Source of the DNA: Gymnopilus junonius | Lineage: Eukaryota > Basidiomycota > Agaricomycetes > Agaricales > Galerinaceae | DNA length: 64,000 bases | Direction: 5' to 3' | Assembly: GCA_015501075.1 (NCBI GenBank) | Contig: JADNYJ010000086.1 | Location: forward strand, 62,001-126,000 | In this document: one piece after another, positions 23,533 through 35,051 of the stretch | How positions within the stretch are numbered: the first letter of the stretch is position 1 | How the letters are laid out: every line of letters begins with the position of its first letter | Program-made: the position numbers and the translations under genes | Notes under the pieces: generated by a model | Seen by the model: only the letters and a program-made list of their open reading frames with translations | What the model was told of the DNA's origin: nothing | Databases searched by the model: none

Positions 23533-24464
23533 ATGTTCTTCCGCCTCTTGTTTTCCGTCTCTCTTTTGGCTTGGGCCTTCCTTGTTGGGGTCACCGCTGG
23601 CCACAAGGAACGCTCGGGAATCTTCCACCGCAGTCAGGAAATCGCTAGACGCAGGCAAGGCGATATCGAGCTCTTCAAACGCGTTCCTAATGCAAGGCTG
23701 TCGTATTACAATGGACAAACTGGGAATGCGTACGTTACTTATTCAGTCTTCGCCGACTACCAGTACTGACAAAGCATGGTTGAAGTGGATCCTGCGGCCA
23801 ATTTCTTTCTAATTCAGATTCGGTATGTCCTTTTTTATTCAAATGGGTGTTTTGGATAGTCTGTATTTACATTCCTTGCGCAGTTCGTGGCAGTGAACGC
23901 AGAAGTAAGACTTGAACCATCAAACCGTGGCATATCACCTGGCTGACTTTCCTCATTTAGCAAATGAACAGTGCTTGGTGCTTTAAAACTATCAGGATTA
24001 CCTACGGTGGAAAAACTGCCATTGCTACGATCAAGGACACGGTTCGTAATTGATGTTTACTTCCCCCGTTTTCCGTCTCAAGTTTATCTTAGTGCCCATC
24101 GTCGTCGTGTCCATGGGGTGGACTTGATCTGAGCCCCTCCCTATTTTCGTCTTTTGCCGATGAAGCTACTGGTATCATATACGGTGACTGGGAATTTACG
24201 GACGAGCCTACGGTCAAACCTACCCCCACGCCCACGCCTACGCCTACCCCAACTTCGACATGGCATGCCCCTCCGTCACCCACGACAACTTCTACCAGCA
24301 AGACCCACACGTCTTCTCACGTTGTGTCGACATCTTCATCGACTTCCTCATCGACGTCCTCCTCCATCAGCAGTTCTTCAACGTCTTTAAACCGCACATC
24401 CAGCACCATCTCCTCTTCTGCAGCCCTACCAGCTCTGCCGTCAACGTTCCCCTTGGAAACTTAG
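23533..24464 (+). CDS. Secreted double-psi beta-barrel (barwin/RlpA/expansin-like) protein with Thr/Ser-rich tail
   Basis: Five exons: 23533-23729, 23786-23822, 23884-23904, 23959-24039 and 24093-24464 (708 nt, 235 aa). Exon 3 is only 21 nt. The signal peptide is MFFRLLFSVSLLAWAFLVGVTAG. The domain reads ARLSYYNGQTGNAGSCG, SNSDSFVAVNAEQMN, WCFKTIRITYGGKTAIATI, CPWGGLDLSPSLFSSFAD and GIIYGDWEF, the order seen in small fungal DPBB proteins related to expansin domain 1 and plant barwin. Paired cysteines are kept. After the domain come TP repeats and a long Ser/Thr tract likely to be O-glycosylated. Such proteins act in or on cell walls without a proven enzymatic activity; a role in hyphal or plant wall remodelling is an inference. 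Confidence 0.85.
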
Positions 24465-25248
24465 AGACTCTCAATGAATTCTTATTCAATATGCGGGTAT
24501 TATTACGACTGGATCCAAGCTTTGATCTGACATTATAGTCGTTTGCTCTTATGCGGCCTTGGGAAGGCCGTATGCAACCTCACAGAATTTCGCTGTTTTT
24601 ATAATAAAGCTAATCTATTTTGCTGTGCCTACTTGAAGGAAATTAGAAGAGACCCACGCATTTTACATAAGGTAGTCTCAAGTTTCGGTCTGTACTCACC
24701 ATCGCGGAAGACCAAGCCATCCATTTCATCCAAAATGGCTAAGAAGAGTCGTACATTCTATCGATCGATGCACTTTTCCAAACCCCTTATGAACCCATAC
24801 CGTGCATGATAGGTTCACGAGGCAGTTATGTCAAACGCTTTTGGAATGGCTATGTTTTTCAGATTATTTATTTCCGAAAGGCGAAGAAAACTTCAAGATA
24901 TTTCGTAAGTTCACCGCTCGAGTGTCGCGGACGCCCACTGAAAATTTTGTAGGATTTACACAAGTCAACACCGTCTGATCGTAAGTGGCTGTATCCTGCG
25001 GACATCGGTGAGTAGGAATCCCTGACAGAGTAACGGGCTGAATATCATCCGCAGTAAACGCCTTACACCATGCAAAAATAAACGAAAGGTCAATTCTGCC
25101 CGCACCTGGACGACGTTCCCAAATTACCTCGGAAGAACCTTATTGGCTTGGCAGTTATTCCACTATAAAGACGGCGACATGTTTTCAGTTGGGAAGCATA
25201 CCCAACAGCCTTCTTTAGGACTCAAGCACCACTGAATTTTTTTCCGAT
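24465..25248. other. Intergenic with TATA box for the next gene
   Basis: No gene was seen. A TATAAAG at 25164-25170 lies 79 bp before the start codon of the mucin-like gene and fits a core promoter. Confidence 0.45.
25164..25170 (+). promoter_or_regulatory. Probable TATA box
   Basis: The TATAAAG sequence, within CCACTATAAAGACGG, lies 79 bp upstream of the ATG at 25249. Confidence 0.45.
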
Positions 25249-26306
25249 ATGAAGGCCTCAGCTCACTCTATTATCTTTGCTACCGTCCTCGTCATTGGCG
25301 TCAAAGGAGCGCTGATCCCCAGAGTGTACGTATATTTTTTAAGAGCAGATAACCATCTAGAAACTGATATACTTTCGTCATGACAGTCAGTCCAGTTCCG
25401 TTCAATCGTTCACTTCCATCCCTAGCGCCAGTGCCTCCTCTGCCTCGGCGTCCTTCAGCAACATAGCCAGTGCCTCTGTCGCCTCCGCATCCTTCAGCAG
25501 CGTGGCTAGTGCATCCGTCATTTCTGCATCTTTCAGCAGCGTAACCAGTCCCACCGCCGTTTCCGCCTCCTTCATCAGCGTATCCAGCGCAATTTCCAGT
25601 TCATTTTTCGCATCCTCAGCACCGTTTGCCACTGGTTCAGCCGCTGCTTCCTGCATCGTCAGCGCATCAGGGGTACCATACTCAGCTTCGGACTTTGGAT
25701 CTACTGGAAGTGGCACCATCCTTCCATCTAGTGCCGCAACTGCTAGTGTCGTAGGAACAGTTGCAACTTCATCTGCCCCCTTCGTCACTGGCTCAGCCAT
25801 AGCTTCCTCCGCCCCTTTTGCTACCGGATCCAATGAAACTTCATCTGCACCTTTCGCCACCGGAACGTTCGTTGGTCCCTCCCCCTCTTTTGCTACAGGC
25901 TCGTTTATTCCATCCAGCGTCCTTCCAAGTGGTTGTTTCGCGACAGGAACAGAGGTCGAACCTTCTTTCGCAACTGGCACCGTCGTCGCTTCAAGCTTTG
26001 TTCCCGGGAGTGTATCTCCGTCTGGCAGTATCGTCAGTTCCTTCCGGCGTCCCCAGTGTCTCAATCGACCATTCGAGTGCTGTTCCGAGTGGTAGCTTCG
26101 CGACAGGTACCATTGAAGCGTCGTGCTTTATTCCAGGTAGCGCTTCTGCAACCGGATCGGTCATCAGTTCATTCCCATCGTTCGTCAGCCAGCCAGCCAT
26201 ATCGTCCAGCTTCTTTTCTGGCAGTAATTTCGCTACTGGAACCATTATCGCCTCGTCTGCTGCTCTGGCTAGTGGCACTGCCGTCGCCTCCAGCTCCTCG
26301 ATTTAG
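25249..26306 (+). CDS. Secreted Ser/Ala-rich mucin-like repeat protein (apparent frameshift)
   Basis: Exon 1, 25249-25325, encodes a signal peptide (MKASAHSIIFATVLVIGVKG). A 61-nt intron leads to exon 2 at 25387. The mature protein is almost entirely Ser, Ala, Val, Thr and Phe, with repeated SxAPFATGS and PSxFATGT units and earlier SASFSSVASAS units. It is a probable O-glycosylated wall or surface protein, with no catalytic motif. The first frame ends at 26095 after an uncharacteristic FRRPQCLNRPFECC. The repeat continues in the +1 frame from about 26035 (VSSVPSGVPSV..., PSGSFATGT) to the stop at 26304-26306. A single missing base near 26030 would join them. A 32-nt intron would also do so but is too short to be likely. 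Confidence 0.65.
25770..25985 (+). repeat. Degenerate tandem coding repeat (APFATGS unit)
   Basis: About six units of 36-51 bp encode SSAPFATGS or PSFATGT, with third-position variation. This is the core repeat of the mucin-like protein. Confidence 0.65.
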
Positions 26307-27896
26307 GTTCACGGACATTCGTTATTAAACTGGTTAGAATCAACTCCACTAGTATACCGTTCCTTTTCCTTTTCCTTTTCTTTTGTGTATCGTTTTTCAA
26401 TTAGCTTGCGTACCGAATGTAGTTTAGTTATCCTGATGAACAATCTGGCAATGCAATCCCTCCTGACTTCATTAAGCAAATTTAAGTGTTTGTGGGTTTC
26501 AGGCTCTCAAGTTGTAACAAGATCTTGCAGGATAAGGTATGGTGGCATTTGACAAAGGATTTGCATGAGTCCGTGCCTGGACTGTAATTGGGGCGCACAT
26601 ACTGTCAGCAGTCAATTGCAGCTGTTATTCACGCCATTGTTTGAGATATGCGTCCACAGCCCAATCTAAGCGTTGTTCTAAATAAAGGAAATGAAAACGA
26701 TAATCAATTGAAGAAAATTTGGCGAGTTAGGAATGCCAATCTTGATTCAGTGGATAAATTGTATTACTTTCGTAATAACCTGTTCAACAAGAAATTACCG
26801 TCCATTCTTTTCAACACCTCTCGCTTTATTAGATAGAATTCGTGCATTCTTACCGTTAGTAGATTCTTGATATGATTATAAGGCTCATCGTCTGAGTCGC
26901 AGGAGAAACTAGGGGACCTACACATAGCACTCCGACGTTTGATCTTCCGAGCAAAGTCGCATCCCTCCCAATCCTTCCATCTGATGAATGCTCGGGAGAC
27001 TCGGTCTTCTTTGTTAACTGCCATTCTATCTAAAGAAATAATTATACGGCTCTTGAAGTATGAAAGTAAATGAAACTGAATATCATTTCTTGAATTTAAT
27101 ATCGGCAACTGTTCTTTCTTTGAGGTGATAGCTCGGTTTTCCTACGCACATCCTTCTTCCTTAAAAGTGGCCATGTACAGTATACTGGAAAATGCTGGAT
27201 AGCGTTAAAATCGGAATGGATTAAAGTATTTTTGCAAGCGCTTCCGTGATCAACTTCCCTTGTGATTGACATGGCAAATTGTTCGATGTCAAGGCGGAAA
27301 CTCTCATGCACGACAGAACTCATGCAGAATTGCTCGATAACAAGTGAGGACTGTCGTACCTGTCACAATGCACTACCAACCGGTTGTAGATATGGATCAT
27401 GAGTAGACGACCCTATACTTGTTTTAGGAAGTTATCCTCATCCGGAGCCAATGGATAGAGATGATTCCCGATCGACAATTCGAACTATTTTTAGAGTGAG
27501 GCGCTGGTCTGCAGATGAGATTGGAACTGCTTTTGTATTTGAAATAAGGAAAGTTTGGGCCTGATGGGAGACACAAAAAATATAGAGACATTGATATCAC
27601 AAGCTCTTTCTAGGGTTTCGATAGCCGCGCGAATTTGCGGCTCCATAGTAGAGCACGACTTAGAATTCAGGCCGCTGGATTTGTCTTCGGTTTCGGTACG
27701 TATATACCTTTGGGTTGGAGAAACTCTACCACATACGCACTATGCGTGTTTCACAGCAGATGCTGGCCCCTTCAACTTGCACAAGCCACGGGCGCATATC
27801 GCAAACAAGAGCCTATATTGCTCTACTCCTACAGAGTATATAATGTGGACAGTACTCCCAGAGCGTCACTGTCCAAAATCCTATTCAATTCCCAAG
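26307..27896. other. Intergenic, 1.6 kb, no supported gene
   Basis: Only short frames without splice structure or family resemblance were found on either strand. A CCTTTTCCTTTTCC pyrimidine tract lies near 26360-26385. Confidence 0.4.
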
Positions 27897-28606
27897 ATGA
27901 ACATGAATCCTTTCGGCATGGGCCAGTGGTCTAACTCGAGCAGCGGACTGCCCAACAGCGAAAGGCCACCCCATACAGACCCCCCAACCCGTGGTGCACT
28001 ACCTCCTACCTACCTTCAGAACAGTTCTATCCTGAAGTTCGAATTTTCGTTCCCATTTCTCAACACCGTTGTTACTGGCCCTGGGCAGAAGAAATACTTT
28101 GACGTTCAAACCGCTTCCAATAGGACGATCATTAGCAGGGGAAATGAAACCGTCGCAATTATACATTGGTCAGAACACCCCAAGGTTGAAGCCATGGGTG
28201 CTATTGCTCTACAACCTACCGGGCAGTTCATAGCACTTTCAAAGGATTCGAAGTTGGGTAGATTGTGGCAATAAGAATTTCAACACTAACATATGATGTT
28301 TGCATAGGTACCGAACGATGATCGTCCAGGGGAAGAGATACTACTGGGTTCCAGCCGGTAGGGAGGTACATATGTATGCTATCACTTACTTATTCCTACG
28401 CAACTTGACGATTGATATTATACCAGCTATTTGACGCACCTCCAGATCAAAACCCGAAGCAACAGTATGCGAAGACCAAGATAGTCGACTCCAATATGAC
28501 CGAAACTATCGTTCTGGAAATGTCAAGTGAAGTCTTTCAGGCTGGCCTTTTCGAACACTGCATTATATCTACGCTGCTTCTGTGGGCCGGCAGAAAGATT
28601 GACTGA
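27897..28606 (+). CDS. DUF6593-like protein
   Basis: Three exons: 27897-28252, 28308-28365 and 28427-28606 (594 nt, 197 aa). The start MNMNPFGMGQWSNSS is followed by a Pro-rich leader. The conserved core is KFEFSFPFLNTVVTGP, AIIHWSEHPKVE, YRTMIVQGKRYYWVPAG, QQYAKTKIV and LFEHCIISTLLLWAGRKID. This pattern (beta-rich domain, YRTM..G..YxW, then LE...G..E....LL..GR.ID) is what I know as DUF6593, a large basidiomycete family of unknown function. The final hydrophobic segment is not long enough to claim as a membrane anchor. The length fits the family. There is no operon-like relation to the neighbours. Confidence 0.8.
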
Positions 28607-29230
28607 AAGTTTATCCAGACTCGAGTTTGATTGTATCATAGTTATTTCTCCCTTTGGGCTGCTGGTTGCTCGCTCATCCCTGTATATTATGCATTTCTTC
28701 TTCTGGTGGGTACTTACCATTGGCTCTCTGGTCAGCGTGTCGTAATATATCTGTATAACTATTTATGTTTCCTTCTTATTTTGTACTTTCTCTTTGCATG
28801 TAACATGTAGCTGTATCGATAATATCAATAATAGTAGTTGATCTACTGATTAACTAGCAAGATGGAGATCTGGCCCGACTTCATTGACGGCACCTTGGCA
28901 TATTTACTGCAGTCATGCCTCCCGGAAAAATAGTTGAGAAACAATGGTAATAAGGTGGTAAAAGATGACTGCGTTTACCACCTTCACTGTCCCCGAAACC
29001 TCTTCAAAATTGAGATGGAGCTTTCCATGAACGACGTCGCCCACCGTCACGCAATGATATAATTCTGATCATGGTCCCTAATTGTCAGAAGAAGACTTCA
29101 TTCAAATGTTGTGATTAGGTGTTTTACACTTCCAAGTTTGAAGGCCAACGTCAACGATTTAGATCCCATCATGCACTTCTACAGATGAAATCCAATATCG
29201 ATTAAATACAGTAAGATTCATGACTACCAA
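28607..29230. other. Intergenic between convergent genes
   Basis: The stretch lies between the 3' ends of the DUF6593-like gene and the minus-strand kinase-like gene. No gene or RNA was recognised. Confidence 0.4.
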
Positions 29231-30360
29231 TCAAAGCCGCGATTTTGCCCATGACGCCATACGCTCGAAACCAGGGTCCTCATTTGTATCAGAGAACCAG
29301 GCCACTATAGCTCTCAGATCACGCCCTTCCGTGAGGCACTTGTAGAAATTAGGGTTGCGTTCTCGGACCATCTACGGGATGAGAAATTAGTAATCGTGCA
29401 TGCAGTCTGTCAGCAACACACCTCCTCAAACTGTGAACGAAGTCTTCGTCTCTCAGTTGGGCTTTCGTCCCACCAGTAGTTTCGAAAAGCGAAATCAGGA
29501 TCATTGGGGCCTTCATCTGATAGCCATGCTGGGTAGTCAGCACAGAGGATAGCCGGTTGGATGTAATTAATCTCCCAGTCTAAGACTGCTGTTATCGTCC
29601 CATGATCGTCCACAAGAATGTTGTAATTATGTAAATCGGCATGAGTTAACACACATTGCAGGAGAAGAGGGTCATTGATACCCCTTAAGAGAGACAAAGC
29701 TTTGGACTCAATCGCAGACAGAACCTGCTTAGCGCGCTCTTGATCGTCAGGTTTCATCTCCTCGACAGTTTGGCGTTTTACAACGACAAGGAAGTTAAAG
29801 AGTTCAAAAACATCGTCAAATGTATTAGGACTGGAACAGGATGCCCGGGGAGCGATGCGTGGGCCCACTGAAAGAATGCTAGAACCTTCAACCGCGTTAG
29901 TTGATACTGAGCCGATACGCTGGGGCGTAGAAAAGCGAAAAAGTTCCAAGACAATATCGACATAAGCGGACATGAAGTTTTCCTGGAATACTAAGAGGTC
30001 GGTAGAATATCACCCCGAATTATCAAATTCTGACCTTTGCATTTTTAGACCAAGAATGCCATAGCAGAGCAACAGTCGATCCTGGCATTTTTTCCTCGAT
30101 AAAGAAATCTGAGCCAACTTCCAATACCTTAGGAACCGGGATCGTACTGTTGACGTAAAGCCAGCGAAGTAGTTGGATCTCACTTTGAAATTTAGTGGTA
30201 CTCCATGTCTCGAAAATAGGGTCGAAGGCGTATCTGTGCCGTTGACGAACGATCACTGATCTACCATCATCCAAAGTAACGTCCAGGGTCTGTAAGGTGG
30301 GAAATACTGTAGGAAATAGGGACTAAAGATTGAAAAGGCGAGAAGACCTACAGTGTTCAT
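29231..30360 (-). CDS. APH-fold phosphotransferase (aminoglycoside phosphotransferase/choline kinase-like)
   Basis: Four exons: 30352-30360, 30035-30289, 29422-29982 and 29231-29371 (966 nt, 321 aa). It has the APH layout: beta-strand VTLDDGRSVIVRQ with the N-lobe, EIQLLRWLYVNSTIPVPKVL, the E-rich hinge FIEEKMPGS, the catalytic loop HADLHNYNILV (Asp and Asn of HxDxxxxN) and the metal-binding Asp in VLDWEINYIQP. It is likely an ATP-dependent small-molecule kinase. Fungal members are numerous and mostly unassigned, so the name says nothing about antibiotic resistance here. The 9-nt first coding exon is chosen because only this ATG gives a continuous frame into the N-lobe. A longer upstream start in the 30380-30508 region does not splice in frame. 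Confidence 0.8.
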
Positions 30361-31182
30361 GTCCATGGCTCGGCAGCTTGTATGAATAATTCCAGCTTTC
30401 AGAATATTTTGACATTATCGTGGAATCTTGACGATCAGATGAGTCTCTTCTCCTAGGGACCATTCCTGAAACATGAGGGATAAGATTCAAGTTGACTGAC
30501 ATCTCCAAGGCGATTCCAATATGGAAGGAGCATCACTAGAAAGGTGAGGAAAAGATGAGACAAGTGAGAAGCGAGTGAGCGGAAATCTTCCGTCTGCAAT
30601 CGTTGAAGGCTGAAATAGCAATTTGATCTCCGCCCCAAAGCACACGCCTGGGCAGCTGCGGTACGCAGCCTGAGAACGGTTTCACACCACAACTTATGAA
30701 ATATCTACAACGTCAGGCTATGTAACCTGAATCAATTTATATGGTGCTCAACATTAAGTTTGAGAGCAAGAAGTGGTGCAAATTTTTGACGCCTCCTGAT
30801 CCTGCAAGTTGGTAACTACGTCAGAATGCTTAATTATCGCCTTCGCAAATGCGGCTCGATTTAATTGGAGATTGCAGATGCATGCATACGAAAATACGAC
30901 AACGATCATATTATTTATAGAAAATACTACTGTACGGCTACCGTCAACGAAGAAAGTTTAGACAAAAGAAAAAAGTGGGAACGGAGGTGTCAGCCAGAAT
31001 TAACCTGGAGCAGTTATGTAGGTATCGTAATTTAATTCAAGTGGAAGCAGAGTCCATAAAACAAAACAAAAAATCAGTGAGTAGAAGAGCTACCGGGACA
31101 ACGAATGTGTTAAATGAGCGCATAATTAGTCAAAGTACAGTTAAGATGTAGCACGTCACCCTCAATTACCGCATTTCCTGAT
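30361..31182. other. Intergenic, no gene
   Basis: The stretch lies between the start of the kinase-like gene and the 3' end of the F-box gene. No coding signal or repeat was identified. Confidence 0.4.
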
Positions 31183-32811
31183 TCAGAATATGATATGCAC
31201 GACTTTGCTGAGTTTTTGCGTGACAATTTTTATATCCATTCCCGCCTTTCTGAGAGTCCGAAGGGCACGAACTACATTCTTGCTAAGTTGGTTTGTCCCT
31301 GGGTAAGGCGGCCTATCCTCCGACAAATGAATGTGGAGACTCCGCAGAGGTCGTCGACCAGGGTTGGACAGCTCCGGGATCAGTCCGAAAACCTGAGGAA
31401 CGAGGTCCCAAGGCATTGCATTATTACCGTCTGCTGTGTATCTCAAGGACCGGAGATTAGGAAGAAGTGGATGCGGATCAACGCTCAACCTCTTCACGCT
31501 GCCTTCCGCTTCCCGTATGGATGAAGGCAGAGCTAGGAGGCGAAACAACTCGTGCGGAGAAAAATTGGCGTTGCAAGGATTAATATCCAATTTGACGAGA
31601 GAAGGTATTTCTTGGACAAATGTGATCAAGTCAGGGATTGCAATGTCTGTATGTCGGATACAGAATTCTTTCAGATCACAGGAAGAGCGCCTGAGAAATG
31701 ACAGGAGCATATTGACTGGAAGACCCTCGCGGGTCTCGATGGCAAGTCTTTTCAGGCGAGGGAAAGCAAGACAATCAAAGAAGAAATCTAATTCTTCCTC
31801 TATTTGCTCGAACGTGAAGTCTTCAAGAAAGGGATGAACGATGGTACTAGTGCGTTCCAAAGCATATTCAGGGACAATAATATTGAAGAATTTGCAGTAC
31901 TTCAAGCGCGGCGCCAGCTTGAGGAGTCTATAGCAGGCTTCCATTTGAATAGTAGAAATATCGACCCAGGTGACGTTGCTCCAGTTGATGACTACGGATT
32001 TGAAAGTAATTGACTCGAGAGATACAGAGGACGGACTCAGATTTTTCATATGAAACTTTGCTGGACGGACAAAAAAATCGGATGCCCAGATCTTCAAAGA
32101 GCAGATGGTGGTGGAGGGCTGAGGGACATTACTAAATAGGGCCAAATATGGTGAAGGTATAGAGATGTCCAGGTCTTTCCAGCGGTGAGAATGTTGATTA
32201 AGAGCATTGGATACCTGAGTGATTGATGAACAATAATCTTCAAAATCCTGGGGTTGGCTACGCTCGGCACGTGCGAGAGCTCCGTCCAGACTATCATAGA
32301 GATATATGGACAACGGCAATGCTTTTGATCGGTCAAGCCACTCTTGAATGAGTTCGATTCTAGATGAACCTATCCAATCAGCCAGACAAATCGAAACAGT
32401 ACTCCAAAGTTGCGGTGTCGACCATGCAATACGCCTCCAGTCCTGACACACTGCACCGAGTGTTAATGGACCTCTAACTGCGTTACGCAGGGACTCGAAA
32501 GAGTCATTGCCGGTGAGGTCGTGGGGTATGCATAGCTGGAATATATAGGAAGCAATCTCTGGAGGAGCTCGAAGAATAATGGGATTATGAACACGGTTGG
32601 TGATCGTTCTCAACTCGCGATGCTGATCCAGCATTTCCTTGAACATCTTTTCCATCGCCACAAGCTGCTGTTTTGTATTGGTGATGCGGGATTCGAGTTC
32701 AATTCTCGGTACGCAGGCGTGGCAGGGGTTGCCACCGGATAGTTCGCATGGGTGGTCTGGCTGGCATTTATCAATGCTGTCGGCCGCAGCTACAGAGAAT
32801 GCTAAACCCAT
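31183..32811 (-). CDS. F-box-like protein with N-terminal coiled coil (paralog 1)
   Basis: A single-exon gene of 542 codons. The N-terminus has Cys-rich HPCELSGGNPCHAC, then a coiled coil (IELESRITNTKQQLVAMEKM...DQHRELRTI), then the F-box-like segment NPIILRAPPEIASYIFQLCI and WRRIAWSTPQLWSTV. The remainder resembles the irregular leucine-rich repeats of Agaricomycete F-box proteins (LKRLAI, LKEFCIRHTDI, LVKLDI). F-box proteins connect substrates to SCF ubiquitin ligases through Skp1; here this is family knowledge only. A close paralog of almost equal length lies on the opposite strand at 60642. This family is strongly expanded in mushrooms. Confidence 0.85.
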   Translation of the reverse strand: MGLAFSVAAADSIDKCQPDHPCELSGGNPCHACVPRIELESRITNTKQQLVAMEKMFKEMLDQHRELRTITNRVHNPIILRAPPEIASYIFQLCIPHDLTGNDSFESLRNAVRGPLTLGAVCQDWRRIAWSTPQLWSTVSICLADWIGSSRIELIQEWLDRSKALPLSIYLYDSLDGALARAERSQPQDFEDYCSSITQVSNALNQHSHRWKDLDISIPSPYLALFSNVPQPSTTICSLKIWASDFFVRPAKFHMKNLSPSSVSLESITFKSVVINWSNVTWVDISTIQMEACYRLLKLAPRLKYCKFFNIIVPEYALERTSTIVHPFLEDFTFEQIEEELDFFFDCLAFPRLKRLAIETREGLPVNMLLSFLRRSSCDLKEFCIRHTDIAIPDLITFVQEIPSLVKLDINPCNANFSPHELFRLLALPSSIREAEGSVKRLSVDPHPLLPNLRSLRYTADGNNAMPWDLVPQVFGLIPELSNPGRRPLRSLHIHLSEDRPPYPGTNQLSKNVVRALRTLRKAGMDIKIVTQKLSKVVHIIF

Positions 32812-34618
32812 GATTAGGCGTCTCTGAAAGGCTCTAGTTCAAGTTCGGCGTTATGACAGCAGTCCACGACTCACCTCAGTACCTAAAGAAAGTTTCCAGA
32901 TTTAAAAAAAAAGTAACAATAATAGCAAGAAGAGGGAACTGTAGAAAAGATCGTTGGGGTGTAGAGTTTAGGATACGGACATGGAATGAGTCTTGGTGAA
33001 GTCCTCGGTTGGAATTGGGTTTGGGTTCAACGTTCAACATTGGATGTCAAAAATAAATCGAATGTCAGCGGCGCGGGAAAATATTTCCATAAACAAGTTT
33101 ACCCTGCCAGCAACAAAGAGCAGCCGACTCGGCTCTGCGACTCTTCCGGAGACACTGATTCTCAACCGCACCAGTCGTCCAGTGGATGGACTTGGGACTC
33201 ATGTACTCATGCTGGAGATTTGACGACCTGAATTGAAAAAAACCAGGCCCTGCTTTCCGACTAGTTTCACAGTCGACGAGAAGGCCAACCGTCATTGACC
33301 GGGGTCACTGAACGCTTTTTGAAATCGCCCCCGTTCTTGTCCTTGGACCAATCTGTCGGTAGTGGCGTGAAATTGGATGGCCTACACCTGCCATCCGAAC
33401 AGCTGTTTCACTTTGCAGTTCAGGCTTCAAATCGCTGCAGCAGATCCGGACAACTTCAATTGTCAATTGGAATGTAGGATCTACTCAACTGAAGAAGCAG
33501 GATCGTGAGTTCGTGGTGCGTTATTGTCCTTGTCAATGGCATGCTAGCTCTTAGACTGACGAGCCCTTGTTTAGAGCTTAGAGCCTGTTGTTTTTTTTTG
33601 TCGTCAAATCCTCAATAGCCCCACAAGCGTGAACTCGACAGGGTGGTAGGAGCAGTACGTTTGGTATTTCCAAATCCTTCCCCAGCTGGTTTAGCAGTAT
33701 TTGCTACTCTTCCCCGACGCTGGGCTTCAGTCTGCCACCGTCACGCCATCGACCCAATTGTTTGTCTGTATATCTATTCGACCTTTCACATGGACGGAGC
33801 ATATCAACTCATTAGCCAATTTGCCTAGCGTGTCATTATCGCCTCGAATTGTTTTGCTAAACGGGTTGGAAGATCCTTGCCTTGGTGTGACGATGACTGC
33901 CATGGCTTACTGTGTTGCCATTGAAACCGCCAGATTCTGAGGCCCGAGCCTCGCCTTTCAGTCTCTCCTCAATTGCACGAGAATGGATAGCAGCGAAGAA
34001 AGGCGTCAATATCCTGGGTCAAGTCTTCTAGCGTCAAAGTACTGTAAGCACCTTCCTTTCTCTGATCGTCATCCAAGTTTTATTAACGACTTCTTAGGTC
34101 TTCCTCATGGAGTATAAGAGGCCCTCAACTTAGATCTGCTTCCCGAAACGTACGTTGTCGGATCGTATTGGGAATGAACTCTCGACCCTCGTTTGGCTCG
34201 GGTTGTCTACTGTGGGGAGAGCAGGTACCCACCGCGGCGGTCGCATCTGCGAGGTGTTCAGAATCTTCACTGCTAGGGTCTGAGGTCCGGAGTCCGATGG
34301 CGTGTGCCATTCCGAGAGTATATGGCTATGGCCCTCGTGAGTTCGTCCCAGGCGAAATTGGGAGACATTTCCTCACTCGTCTTGCTTTTAGGACCTGTCA
34401 ATCGTGATCACGTGACGTCTTGTCTTTGTGACGACTGTTGAGTGGCAGTTTTCATTTTCCAGACTGTAGATCCACCCTTTTTGATCTATTTTTTTGGTCT
34501 TTGAGACTGTAGGAATGCTCTTGGTGTCTTGGGCATTCTTGCCTTCTGTTTCTCTTGCCTTTTCTTGCAGAAAGCCGTAATTTACCGGATGGTGAACGGC
34601 GGAAGGTGCAGAGTCTAT
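32812..34618. other. Intergenic, 1.8 kb, no supported gene
   Basis: Small frames exist but show no splice logic or recognised motif. A GTGATCACGTGACGTC element at about 34403-34418 lies 630 bp upstream of Rho paralog 4 and resembles the E-box half of the composite motif. Confidence 0.4.
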
Positions 34619-34745
34619 AAAATAAAAGACCGTGTATTGTAGTTTAGTCATAAATTAGGCACCATTAAAATTATTATCTCGAGAACACATAAGTCGTAAT
34701 GAAAGGTTGGGCATCGTTTGAGAGGGGATTGACTTGAGATTAGAT
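34619..34745 (+). repeat. Left copy of direct repeat, with orphan Rho CAAX exon
   Basis: The block AAAAGACCGTGTATTGTAGTTTAG encodes the end of a Rho protein (KRPCIVV, stop at 34645-34647). It continues through ATTATCTCGAGAACACATA into a region also present after Rho paralog 4 at 36003-36115. No upstream Rho exons are present, so this is the 3' scar of a lost fifth copy. Confidence 0.7.
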
Positions 34746-35051
34746 ACCTTCCCATCAGCGGCTGTGCACGTTCTGTGTGCCAGCGCGTCCTGCATTCACA
34801 TCATCATGATCATTCCAAGCTTGGCTCCTGCCGCCGCGTGCTTGCTAGACTGAGCACCTGCTCGACGCGACCCTGAGCTCCAGCTTCCCAAGTTCGACGC
34901 AGATTGGCCTGCCCCACCGTGGAATGAGTCTTAATGAGTCACGCCACGATGATCCATGACAGCTTGTCATGACTTTTAAGAAGGTACCGTGGAACATGGC
35001 TTGCTTTCTACTATAACCTAATTAGAACTCCTCCTCCATTTTTCAAAAATT

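Noticed and set aside
29410..29973. APH kinase ending at the stop near 29410
   Set aside because: A GTGTGT donor at 29421 and a CGTAG acceptor at 29372 add a conserved-looking final exon of 47 codons.
30323..30508. Longer N-terminus for the APH kinase
   Set aside because: It cannot be spliced in frame to the N-lobe exon; only the ATG at 30360 works.
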